From NCBI GenBank assembly GCA_963922455.1, contig CAWUIO010000128.1, positions 1-17,389 of the forward strand: DNA of 17,389 nucleotides, read 5' to 3'. The notes under the pieces are model-generated. The model worked only from the letters and a program-made list of their open reading frames with translations. It searched no databases and was not told the DNA's origin. The position numbers and the translations under genes are program-made. This document shows, in pieces, positions 8,237 through 14,848 of this stretch (position 1 is its first letter; each line of letters starts with the position of its first letter). The stretch comes from CAWUIO01 sp963922455 (GTDB lineage Bacteria > Bacteroidota > Bacteroidia > Cytophagales > Microscillaceae).

Positions 8237-9826
8237 TTATTCAACTAAACCAATGAGTTCTTCTCGGCCAATAATCTGCCGGGTAGAGTCTAATAATTCG
8301 TGACATACCACGAGGCGGATATCCCTGGCTATAAAAAGGCGGTGGCCATAATTAACTTCGCTGTGGGGGTAGGTTTTGAAATAAACGTAACAACTGTCAA
8401 ATTGAAATGACCGATTTAATTCCATAGGGCTAATCACTTCCTCAAGGCATATCTCGTAAGGCCCATTGCGATCTACCGAGTTCCAACAAGTACCCGGTTC
8501 TCGTAAATAGTAAGCCATCTGATTAATATACAAAGAATCCCTAATAATTTGGACAAAAATTTCGGGAGAGTAGCTAATTTGCTCAATAGAATCGGGAATA
8601 TCCACACTTTTATAGATGAGCTTGCGGTAGTAGGTCCGTGGAACTTTGGGCTTCATCATACCTACTTTGTGTTGCTTAGGGTGAGAAAGGTCATAATAGC
8701 GGAATTCCTTAATACGTAGCGATCCGTTGGAGAAGTAGATCAGCAAAAAGGGTATTACAAAAAAGGTGATAACTACATAAATAAAACCCATCAAACGGTT
8801 TTGTATAGTGGCCCGGCCAATACGCCGGGCCAGTTTCAAAGGAATTCTTCGGATTGGTTTTATAGGTAAAAAAATCAACACCCCGATAAAATTGAAAAGA
8901 AAATGAGCCAAGGCTACACTCAGTGCGGCTTCCGATTCGGGAAAAGCGGCCAGTAATGCGGTGAGGGTGGTTCCTACATTTGCTCCCATTAAAAAGGGAA
9001 ATGCCCTTTTTAAGGATAGTTTATTGTTGGCAACAATCGGCACAATTAAAGAAGAAATCAAGGAGCTGGATTGGATTAAGCCGGTAAGCAAAGTGCCAAA
9101 TAAAAAAGAGCGGTAGGGATTCCGGAAGAGGATTTTCTCAAGCAAATTGGGCTTTTTATCCAGGATTAGTTTTTTGAAAAACCCAGAGATTAGTTGGATC
9201 AATAAGAATAGGATCAGAATTGAGGCAAGGGTGCTCAAAATCCCGTACTGAAACATCCAAAATGAGAAGTTTTCATAGAAGGGGGCTAAAGGGGCTACGA
9301 ATGGGTCAAACACGGAAAATACATTTTTGGGGGCATAATAATGCATTCCTTGAGCCATACTACTGGCCAATCTTGAGAGTAGTTTAAAAAAGTACTCCAA
9401 GGGTACCAAGATGAGTGCCGTACAAATATTAAAAAAATCGTGAATGGTAGCAGCCGAAATAGCCTTTCTGAATTCTTTCTTGTGGGTTACATGCCCCAAG
9501 GCAACCAAGGTACTGGTAACCGTAGTACCGATATTGGCCCCCATAATCATAAAGACGGCATTTTCTAGGGAAATTGTACCAGAAGCCACAATGGCTACCA
9601 CAGTAATGGTAATGGTAGAACTGCTTTGAATGATGGCTGTAAGCAGAAGCCCAATAAACAGACTAATAAACGGATTGGATGTAGCAATGACGATCTGCTC
9701 TATCAAAGAAGAGTTTAAAGTTTGGAAAGATAGCACCATCCAGTGTACGGCCGTTAGAAAAGCCGCCAAGAATAGTCCTAGCTTAAGCACAATTAGCCCG
9801 TAGTATTTCCCTTGCTGAGCGTTCAT
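8237..9826 (-). CDS. Na/Pi-cotransporter family protein with extra C-terminal domain
   Basis: A 529-residue inner-membrane transporter of the Na+/phosphate cotransporter family (PF02690). The two inverted-repeat halves each carry the signature: QSSST at 67-71 followed by MGANIGTT at 95-102, and QSSSL at 252-256 followed by MGANVGTT at 280-287. By family knowledge these QSSS motifs form the Na+/phosphate site, although some members move other anions. The last membrane segment ends near residue 366. Residues about 368-529 are a soluble, beta-rich tail that does not look like the PhoU-like domain often fused to such transporters. I chose the ATG at 9826. A longer frame opens with TTG at 9865, but that codon lies inside a good promoter box, so transcription would begin downstream of it. 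The gene follows the M20 amidohydrolase and precedes pbpC by 28 bases. Confidence 0.9.
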   Translation of the reverse strand: MNAQQGKYYGLIVLKLGLFLAAFLTAVHWMVLSFQTLNSSLIEQIVIATSNPFISLFIGLLLTAIIQSSSTITITVVAIVASGTISLENAVFMIMGANIGTTVTSTLVALGHVTHKKEFRKAISAATIHDFFNICTALILVPLEYFFKLLSRLASSMAQGMHYYAPKNVFSVFDPFVAPLAPFYENFSFWMFQYGILSTLASILILFLLIQLISGFFKKLILDKKPNLLEKILFRNPYRSFLFGTLLTGLIQSSSLISSLIVPIVANNKLSLKRAFPFLMGANVGTTLTALLAAFPESEAALSVALAHFLFNFIGVLIFLPIKPIRRIPLKLARRIGRATIQNRLMGFIYVVITFFVIPFLLIYFSNGSLRIKEFRYYDLSHPKQHKVGMMKPKVPRTYYRKLIYKSVDIPDSIEQISYSPEIFVQIIRDSLYINQMAYYLREPGTCWNSVDRNGPYEICLEEVISPMELNRSFQFDSCYVYFKTYPHSEVNYGHRLFIARDIRLVVCHELLDSTRQIIGREELIGLVE

Positions 9827-9862
9827 CGCATTCCCATTACGGAATTGAAGAATTAATAGATG

Positions 9863-9870
9863 CAAACGTA
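9863..9870 (-). promoter_or_regulatory. -7 box of the Na/Pi cotransporter promoter
   Basis: Read on the minus strand this is TACGTTTG, an exact match to the Bacteroidota -7 consensus TAnnTTTG. A T-rich element (GTTTAC) lies about 17 bases upstream, where the weak -33 element is expected. Transcription would start roughly 30 bases before the ATG at 9826, giving a short leader. This supports an own promoter for the cotransporter/pbpC pair. Confidence 0.6.
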
Positions 9871-9947
9871 TTTAAAAAATGGGCAGTAAACTATCCCTAC
9901 TCTTGGAAATTATGATTTAATAATGACGAATTAATCTTGGGATAATA

Positions 9948-11156
9948 CTATTGCCCACGTAATTCTTCAAGGGCAATCCAGCTCATTAGTCCAGCTCCGA
10001 TTTCCAGGGCATTTTCGTCAACATCAAAGGTAGGAGTGTGTACAGGGGAAACAATGCCCCGGGCTTCATTTCGGGTACCTAAACGATAAAAACAGGCATC
10101 CATTTCTTGGGAAAAGTAGGCAAAATCTTCCCCGGCCATCCATAAATCTAGGTCTACGACATTTTCGGGAGACATATAGCTTTCGGCAAAACTCCGGGCT
10201 CTTTGGGTAAGCACCGGGTTATTTTTAAGGTGGGGGTAACCAACTTTAACGTCAATCTCGCAGTGGCCTCCCATGGCTTCAGCCAGGCCCCGGGCAATAT
10301 TTTTGATTTTCTCGTGGGCTTGCATCCGCCACGTTTCATCAAAAGTACGGAAGGTACCTTCTATGTGGACTTCGTGCGGGATAACGTTGGTAGCTCCTTG
10401 CGCAATTACTTTACCAAATGAGAGTACAGAGGGCATTTTAGGGCTGGCATTCCGGCTGACTACCTGTTGCATGGCTACAAGGATATGCGAACTAATCAAA
10501 ACCGGATCAATTCCCATTTCGGGCATGGCTCCGTGCCCTCCTTTTCCTGTTACGGTCATATAAATTTCGTCGGCACTGGCCATATAGCGACCTTCTCTAA
10601 AACCGATAGTACCCACCGGCAAGAGAGGCATCACATGTTGCCCTAAAATACTTTTAGGGCGGGCGTGTTGCGGAGAAATATCTTGTAAGACCCCTTCTTT
10701 GATCATCAAGGAAGCCCCCCCCGGAAATTTTTCCTCGGCCGGTTGAAAGATAAGTTGTACCGTTCCCTCAAAGTGCTCCGTAATTTGGGAAAGGATACGG
10801 GCTGTACCCATCAAAGAAGCGGTATGTACATCGTGACCACAAGCGTGCATAACCCCGGGTTTGGTCGATTTGTAAGGTACATCATTGGCCTCGTGGATCG
10901 GAAGGGCATCCATGTCGGCCCTCAAAGCTACGGTACGAGATTGAGGGTTTCGGCCTTCAATAAAAACGGTCATACCATGGCCGGCAATGCCCTCGTGGGG
11001 TATTAAGCCATAATCTTGCAATTGACGGGATACGTATTGAGCGGTTTCAACTTCCTCAAACGATAACTCAGGGTGGGCGTGTAGGTGTCTGCGGTTTTTT
11101 ACTATTTCATCAGAATAGGCTTTAGCCAGTTCTTTTATTTTTTCTATTAGATTCAT
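9948..11156 (-). CDS. M20 family metal-dependent amidohydrolase (N-acyl-amino-acid/peptide hydrolase)
   Basis: A 402-residue cytoplasmic M20D-type hydrolase (hippurate hydrolase / N-acyl-L-amino-acid amidohydrolase group) that cleaves acyl or peptide amide bonds using two divalent metals. Visible blocks: HAHPELSFEE (about 26-35), ALRADMDALPI (77-87), HACGHD (104-109, ligands C106 and H108), QPAEE (138-142, general base/ligand glutamates), GQHVMP (172-177), GGHGAMP (206-212, dimerisation-domain His), GEDFAYF (342-348) and the C-terminal ligand His in PVHTPTFD (near 373). No signal peptide is present. I chose the ATG at 11156 because the family normally begins a few residues before its first helix; the ATG at 11192 adds 12 unrelated residues and lies within an inverted repeat. 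The gene follows the sodium symporter by about 100 bases, so uptake and intracellular cleavage of the same substrate class is a reasonable guess. The exact substrate cannot be read. Confidence 0.93.
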   Translation of the reverse strand: MNLIEKIKELAKAYSDEIVKNRRHLHAHPELSFEEVETAQYVSRQLQDYGLIPHEGIAGHGMTVFIEGRNPQSRTVALRADMDALPIHEANDVPYKSTKPGVMHACGHDVHTASLMGTARILSQITEHFEGTVQLIFQPAEEKFPGGASLMIKEGVLQDISPQHARPKSILGQHVMPLLPVGTIGFREGRYMASADEIYMTVTGKGGHGAMPEMGIDPVLISSHILVAMQQVVSRNASPKMPSVLSFGKVIAQGATNVIPHEVHIEGTFRTFDETWRMQAHEKIKNIARGLAEAMGGHCEIDVKVGYPHLKNNPVLTQRARSFAESYMSPENVVDLDLWMAGEDFAYFSQEMDACFYRLGTRNEARGIVSPVHTPTFDVDENALEIGAGLMSWIALEELRGQ

Positions 11157-11176
11157 AGGGCTTTCTTGCTTGCAAA

Positions 11177-11201
11177 CCCGAAAATAAAGCATCTTTTCGG
11201 G
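11177..11201 (-). promoter_or_regulatory. Inverted repeat before the M20 gene
   Basis: On the minus strand CCCGAAAA and TTTTCGGG form a perfect 8-base inverted repeat around a 9-base spacer, ending 20 bases before the chosen ATG at 11156. A one-mismatch -7 box (TATTTTCG) overlaps the promoter-distal half from 11186 to 11179, and TTTG stands about 22 bases upstream of it. It could be an operator or a leader hairpin. No T-tract follows, so it is not a normal terminator. Confidence 0.4.
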
Positions 11202-11260
11202 ATACTTGCAAATTCACTAAAAAATCAAAAAAAATCTCCCCTAGAAAACATAAGAACCAC

Positions 11261-12997
11261 TTAGATAGAACTGTCCAAATGCCGGTTTTTTTCTATTTCC
11301 TGGGCTGTTCGTGGAAATACGGTACTCAAAACACTACCGAAGATAACAACAGCTAAGCAACCTATCAGATTGAGCCAAAGGTAAGCTACTTGAAAGCCAA
11401 ACATCTCAAAATAGATAAGGACAACTACCAACTCTCCGGTCAAAGCAGCCAAAAAAGTAGCCCGCGAAGAAACAAACTTAAAGAAAAGAGCCAATAAAAA
11501 TACCCCCAAAATAGTCCCGTAAAATAAGGACCCAAGAATGTTTACGGCTTCAATCAAGGTACCCATACGCGTGGCCAACTGGGCAAATATAATGGCAATC
11601 ACCCCCCAGGTTACCGTAAGTACTTTGGAAGTCCACAGGTAGTGGTGGTCACTCTTATCCGGGGATATGACCCGTTTGTAAATATCAACGGTAGAAGTCG
11701 AGGCAAGGGCATTCAACTCAGAAGCTGTGGTAGACATAGAGGCCGATAAGATTACGGCGATTAGCAAGCCAATGAGCCCGTGGGGGAGATACTGCGTGAC
11801 ATAGGTCAGGAAAATATAATTGGCATCCCCCACATTACTATCAGCATCATTGACCAACATCAATTTCTTGGTATCTTCCCGTACAGCCTTAAAGACCTCT
11901 TGCGATTGATCATAGGCATTTTCGGCCTCAGCTTGCTCGGCCGGGCTACCATTTTTCATCCGGTCTATGAGTTCGTAAGCTTGGTTTTTTCGTTCTTCAA
12001 AGGCTTCTTGATATTGTTTTTCAAGTATTTGAAAGTCTTCTGCGTGTTCGCTGTTCTGTAGCTTTTTAACTTCTAATTGATTAAAGTGAATAGGCGGTTG
12101 GTTAAATTGATAAAAGATAAACAACATCGCCCCTATGTACAAGATACAAAACTGCATCGGGATCTTGAACATCCCGTTAAACAGCAAACCCAATTTGCTT
12201 TGCGTCGTAGATTTGGCCCCTAAATAACGTCCCACTTGAGACTGGTCCGTACCAAAATAAGCCATCTGCAAAAAGAACCCCCCGATGATACCCGACCAAA
12301 AATTATAGCGATTACTTAGGTCAAATTGAAAGTCCATGGTATTAAACTTACCACTTTTACCAGCCAAGCGCATCGCATCCCCCCAAGATACCTCCTGGGG
12401 CATCATATGGATTACCAAGTATCCCGCCAAAGCCATCCCACTCAGGATAATGATCATTTGCAGCTTTTGAGTCTGGCTAACCGCATCAGAACCTCCAGAT
12501 ACCGTGTAAAAAATCACGGTGCTTCCTACCATGAGATTGATCCAAAAAGTATCCCATTCCAAGATCACCGATAAAACGATGGCTGGGGCCGCAATACTTA
12601 TACCGGCGGCGAGACCTCTTTGTAATAAAAAAAAGAAGGCCGTGAGCACCCTCGTATTGACATCAAAGCGTTTTTCCAAGTACTCATAGGCCGTAATAAC
12701 CCGAAGACTATAGTATATCGGTATAAACACTTTGGAGACCACCACCATGGCTATAGGCAGGCCCAAATAAAAGAGAACAAAGCGCATGCCATCCGTATAG
12801 GCTTGACCGGGGGCAGAAAGAAAGGTAATCGCACTGGCTTGCGTGGCAATCACAGAGAGGCTGATGGTAAACCAAGATAAGGAACCTCCCGACTTGAGAT
12901 AATTATCGAGACGTTTTTGGCCTCGACTCTTCCAAAGACCGTATAAAACTATAAAGGAGATGGTGCACAGTAATACGATCCAATCAAAATACTGCAT
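11261..12997 (-). CDS. Sodium:solute symporter (SSS family)
   Basis: A 578-residue polytopic inner-membrane protein of the sodium:solute symporter family (PF00474, the LeuT-fold SGLT/PutP group), which couples Na+ entry to uptake of a sugar, amino acid or organic acid. About 13-14 membrane segments are visible. Family marks include the N-terminal WFTISLSVIATQASAITFLS region (42-61), FGTDQSQVGRYLGA (248-261) and LSASMSTTASELNALAST (417-434), the last carrying small hydroxyl residues that normally help bind Na+. An unusual soluble insertion of about 95 residues (298-395) divides the membrane domain; 318-382 is highly charged with heptad-like spacing and may form a helical hairpin. The specific substrate is not predictable. 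The gene follows a 42-residue membrane microprotein by 30 bases and precedes the M20 hydrolase. Confidence 0.93.
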   Translation of the reverse strand: MQYFDWIVLLCTISFIVLYGLWKSRGQKRLDNYLKSGGSLSWFTISLSVIATQASAITFLSAPGQAYTDGMRFVLFYLGLPIAMVVVSKVFIPIYYSLRVITAYEYLEKRFDVNTRVLTAFFFLLQRGLAAGISIAAPAIVLSVILEWDTFWINLMVGSTVIFYTVSGGSDAVSQTQKLQMIIILSGMALAGYLVIHMMPQEVSWGDAMRLAGKSGKFNTMDFQFDLSNRYNFWSGIIGGFFLQMAYFGTDQSQVGRYLGAKSTTQSKLGLLFNGMFKIPMQFCILYIGAMLFIFYQFNQPPIHFNQLEVKKLQNSEHAEDFQILEKQYQEAFEERKNQAYELIDRMKNGSPAEQAEAENAYDQSQEVFKAVREDTKKLMLVNDADSNVGDANYIFLTYVTQYLPHGLIGLLIAVILSASMSTTASELNALASTSTVDIYKRVISPDKSDHHYLWTSKVLTVTWGVIAIIFAQLATRMGTLIEAVNILGSLFYGTILGVFLLALFFKFVSSRATFLAALTGELVVVLIYFEMFGFQVAYLWLNLIGCLAVVIFGSVLSTVFPRTAQEIEKNRHLDSSI

Positions 12998-13027
12998 AAG
13001 TGCTTTAACGATTATATGGTTTGGGCA

Positions 13028-13156
13028 TTAGGCATACCAGCGGGAAAAGGCATGTAAGAACCATACAAAAATTCCAAGGCTAGCAATAACTGCCCAATAG
13101 ATCTGATTCCAAGTTCTAAAAAATGGGGGCAAATCCGGGTTCTTTTCTTCTTTCAT
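13028..13156 (-). CDS. 42-residue single-pass membrane microprotein upstream of the symporter
   Basis: A short frame of 42 codons plus TAA. It begins MKEEKNPDLPPFFRTWNQ, then has a hydrophobic helix of about 20 residues (IYWAVIASLGIFVWFLHAF) and ends SRWYA. A charged, proline-rich cytoplasmic head with one membrane helix fits a small membrane subunit. It starts 30 bases upstream of the sodium symporter in the same direction and directly after an exact -7 box, so it is the promoter-proximal gene of the block. Some SSS transporters are known to have a small partner subunit encoded just upstream (the DUF4212 class, about twice this length). This frame is not recognisably that family but occupies the same place. 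It is unlikely to be chance, given its composition and position, but expression is unproven. Confidence 0.65.
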   Translation of the reverse strand: MKEEKNPDLPPFFRTWNQIYWAVIASLGIFVWFLHAFSRWYA

Positions 13157-13162
13157 GGTGCA

Positions 13163-13170
13163 CAAAGATA
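13163..13170 (-). promoter_or_regulatory. -7 box for the microprotein/symporter unit
   Basis: Minus-strand TATCTTTG matches TAnnTTTG exactly and ends six bases before the microprotein ATG at 13156, implying an almost leaderless transcript. The upstream -33 position is T-rich (ATTTTA) rather than a clear TTTG. It overlaps the + strand box at 13169-13176 by two bases. Confidence 0.55.
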
Positions 13171-13176
13171 GATTTG
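13169..13176 (+). promoter_or_regulatory. Possible + strand -7 box, divergent
   Basis: TAGATTTG matches TAnnTTTG exactly on the + strand and shares its TA with the minus-strand box, giving a symmetric CAAA-N6-TTTG unit at 13163-13176. If used for the phosphatase gene it would give a leader of about 160 bases. A one-mismatch box nearer the gene (TAGTTTTT, 13264-13271) is the alternative. Confidence 0.35.
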
Positions 13177-13177
13177 A

Positions 13178-13216
13178 ATTCTAGAATCCTTAAAATAATT
13201 CCCCTAGGCTTGGGGA
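13178..13216. promoter_or_regulatory. Palindromes in the divergent promoter region
   Basis: A perfect 10-base palindrome ATTCTAGAAT (13178-13187) lies two bases from the + strand -7 box. A second inverted repeat, TCCCC (13200-13204) with GGGGA (13212-13216) around TAGGCTT, lies further in. Both are sized like dimeric regulator sites. No regulator gene is adjacent. Confidence 0.35.
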
Positions 13217-13273
13217 TTTAACAGAAAAATAACAGCTTTGGACGAATCGTAAATTACCTCGAATAGTTTTTAC

Positions 13274-13300
13274 AAAAATGCACATTTCTGCATTTTTTTT
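13274..13300 (+). terminator. AT-rich hairpin with T-tract before the phosphatase gene
   Basis: AAAAATGCA (13274-13282) pairs perfectly with TGCATTTTT (13289-13297) around CATTTC, with T continuing to 13300. The form is that of an intrinsic terminator, but it lies between divergent genes, 42 bases before the phosphatase ATG, where no upstream + strand gene needs ending. It may be an attenuator in the leader or a barrier to antisense transcription. The stem has only two G-C pairs, so it is weak. Confidence 0.35.
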
Positions 13301-13342
13301 GTATAGTTAGCAAACCAAGTGTAAAGTAAACATAGCGAATGT

Positions 13343-13828
13343 ATGATTAAGGTTCTCTTTGTATGCTTGGGGAATATCTGTAGATCTCCCCTGGCTGAAG
13401 GTATTTTTAGAAAATTAAGCCACGAACAAGCCCTCGAGACAGAATGTGACTCAGCCGGAACCGCTGGGTACCATATTGGAGAAATGCCCGATGAACGATC
13501 GCGCGCTACGGCCCAAAAATATAATGTCCCCATCAACCATAGAGCTCGACAAATCTCTCCCGACGATTTTAATAAATACGACTACATCGTTGCCATGGAC
13601 CGTTCCAACCTGCGCAATATTCAGGATATGCAAAAGAAAGTGCCCGTAGCTACCAAATCTAAGGTATTGCTCATGCGTTCATTCGATCCTCAGTTGCCCG
13701 AAGGAGAAGTTCCTGATCCGTACTACGGAGATATCCGGGACTTTGAGAATGTTTACGAAATTCTTTTTCGTTCCAACCAGCGTTTTATTGAGTATTTACA
13801 GAAGCAAGAAACCGATCCCTCTACTTAA
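13343..13828 (+). CDS. Low-molecular-weight protein-tyrosine-phosphatase family protein
   Basis: A 161-residue cytoplasmic phosphatase of the LMW-PTP fold. The N-terminal P-loop VCLGNICRSP (7-16) supplies the nucleophile C8 and the arginine R14 of the CX5R motif; the general acid is D125 in PDPYYGD (124-130). SAGTAGYHIGEMPDERS (37-53) and the YDYIVAMDRSN segment (79-89) are also typical. It is full length and intact. It lies 49 bases upstream of a fructosamine-kinase-family gene in the same direction. In bacteria and plants this pairing has been linked to repair of glycated proteins, the phosphatase acting on sugar-phosphate adducts, so the physiological target may be a ketosamine phosphate or free sugar phosphate rather than phosphotyrosine. 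That specificity is inferred from context. There are no capsule or tyrosine-kinase genes nearby of the kind that would suggest a Wzb-like role. Confidence 0.93.
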   Translation: MIKVLFVCLGNICRSPLAEGIFRKLSHEQALETECDSAGTAGYHIGEMPDERSRATAQKYNVPINHRARQISPDDFNKYDYIVAMDRSNLRNIQDMQKKVPVATKSKVLLMRSFDPQLPEGEVPDPYYGDIRDFENVYEILFRSNQRFIEYLQKQETDPST

Positions 13829-13877
13829 TTCACGTACTCGCTTGTTCTATTCTTCCATTAAGCCCCGATAAGCCCGT

Positions 13878-14759
13878 ATGCTCTCTGCCGATGACCAGTT
13901 GCAATTTTTTGACAGCATACTCTTCGAAAGCCTAGGCTATGCCCCCGAGGTTCTTTCTTTTGAGTTTGTATCTGGGGGGTGTATCAACAATACCCTTCGC
14001 TTAAACACCAAAGAGCGGCCCTACTTTGTCAAATTTAATGTGTACGAACTGCAAGGCATGTTTGAAGCCGAGGCCCAGGGACTAGAATTGTTAAGACAAG
14101 CCGATGCTCTAGCCACCCCCGAAGTAATCGCTTGGGGAAAAAAACAAGATAAATCTTACCTCATCCTAGAATACATAGACTCTTCAATAGAAAGCCCTAC
14201 TTTTTGGGAAGATTTCGGACAAGGCCTGGCCCGATTACATCGGCACACTTATGCCAAGTTTGGTCTTGATTTTGACAATTACATCGGGTCCCTGACCCAA
14301 TCCAATGAGCCCATGGCTGATGGGATTGAATTTTTCAGAGAAAAGAGGCTAAAAGCCCAAGCCGGAAAAGCTATGTACGAAGAGCGCTTAGACCCCGCTT
14401 TTTATCAAGAAATCCTCCAATTTGCCGAAAAACTCCCCAATTTAATCCCTCAGGAGGCCCCAGCTTTACTCCACGGAGACCTCTGGAGTGGCAATTATAT
14501 GTGTGACCCAGCGGGCGCTCCCCTAATCATAGATCCCGCTGTCTATTATGGCTACCGGGAAGCCGAACTGGCCTTTACCCAACTCTTTGGAGGCTTTGAG
14601 CCCCGATTTTACCAAGCCTATCAAGAGGCCTTTCCCCTGGAGCCCGGTTATGCCCAGCGCAAGGATATTTATAACTTATATCCCCTATTGGTACATTTAA
14701 ATATCTTTGGCTCGGGTTACCTTAGTGGGATTCAGCGCATTATTAGGAAATACAAGTAG
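13878..14759 (+). CDS. Fructosamine/ketosamine-3-kinase family protein
   Basis: A 293-residue cytoplasmic kinase of the fructosamine kinase family (PF03881, related to aminoglycoside phosphotransferases). It is predicted to phosphorylate O-3 of sugars attached to amino groups of proteins, which makes the adduct unstable and frees the amine. Visible features: the GGCINNTLRL nucleotide loop (33-42), K52 in YFVKFN, EAEAQGLELLR (63-73), the adenine-binding hinge LILEYID (95-101), catalytic HGDLWSGN (199-206, D201 base, N206) and metal-binding D219 in IIDPAVYYGYREAE. The length fits bacterial members, many of which prefer ribulosamines and erythrulosamines to fructosamines. The start at 13878 is 49 bases after the phosphatase stop; the two are probably one transcript. 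No signal peptide is present. Confidence 0.94.
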   Translation: MLSADDQLQFFDSILFESLGYAPEVLSFEFVSGGCINNTLRLNTKERPYFVKFNVYELQGMFEAEAQGLELLRQADALATPEVIAWGKKQDKSYLILEYIDSSIESPTFWEDFGQGLARLHRHTYAKFGLDFDNYIGSLTQSNEPMADGIEFFREKRLKAQAGKAMYEERLDPAFYQEILQFAEKLPNLIPQEAPALLHGDLWSGNYMCDPAGAPLIIDPAVYYGYREAELAFTQLFGGFEPRFYQAYQEAFPLEPGYAQRKDIYNLYPLLVHLNIFGSGYLSGIQRIIRKYK

Positions 14760-14848
14760 AAAAATTGAGTACTCAAGCAAGAAGCTCAATCAAAAGAGAC
14801 TAAATTTTCGTATATTTACTACATAATCAAAGACTTACTCTTTTCACC

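Noticed and set aside
11156..11192. ATG at 11192 as the start of the M20 hydrolase
   Set aside because: The extra 12 residues do not resemble the family N-terminus, and the codon sits in the loop of an inverted repeat at a likely promoter. ATG 11156 fits family length.
13270..13536. Minus-strand frame of 88 residues over the phosphatase start
   Set aside because: It is antisense to a clearly conserved catalytic P-loop coding region and has no signal, domain or usable upstream promoter.
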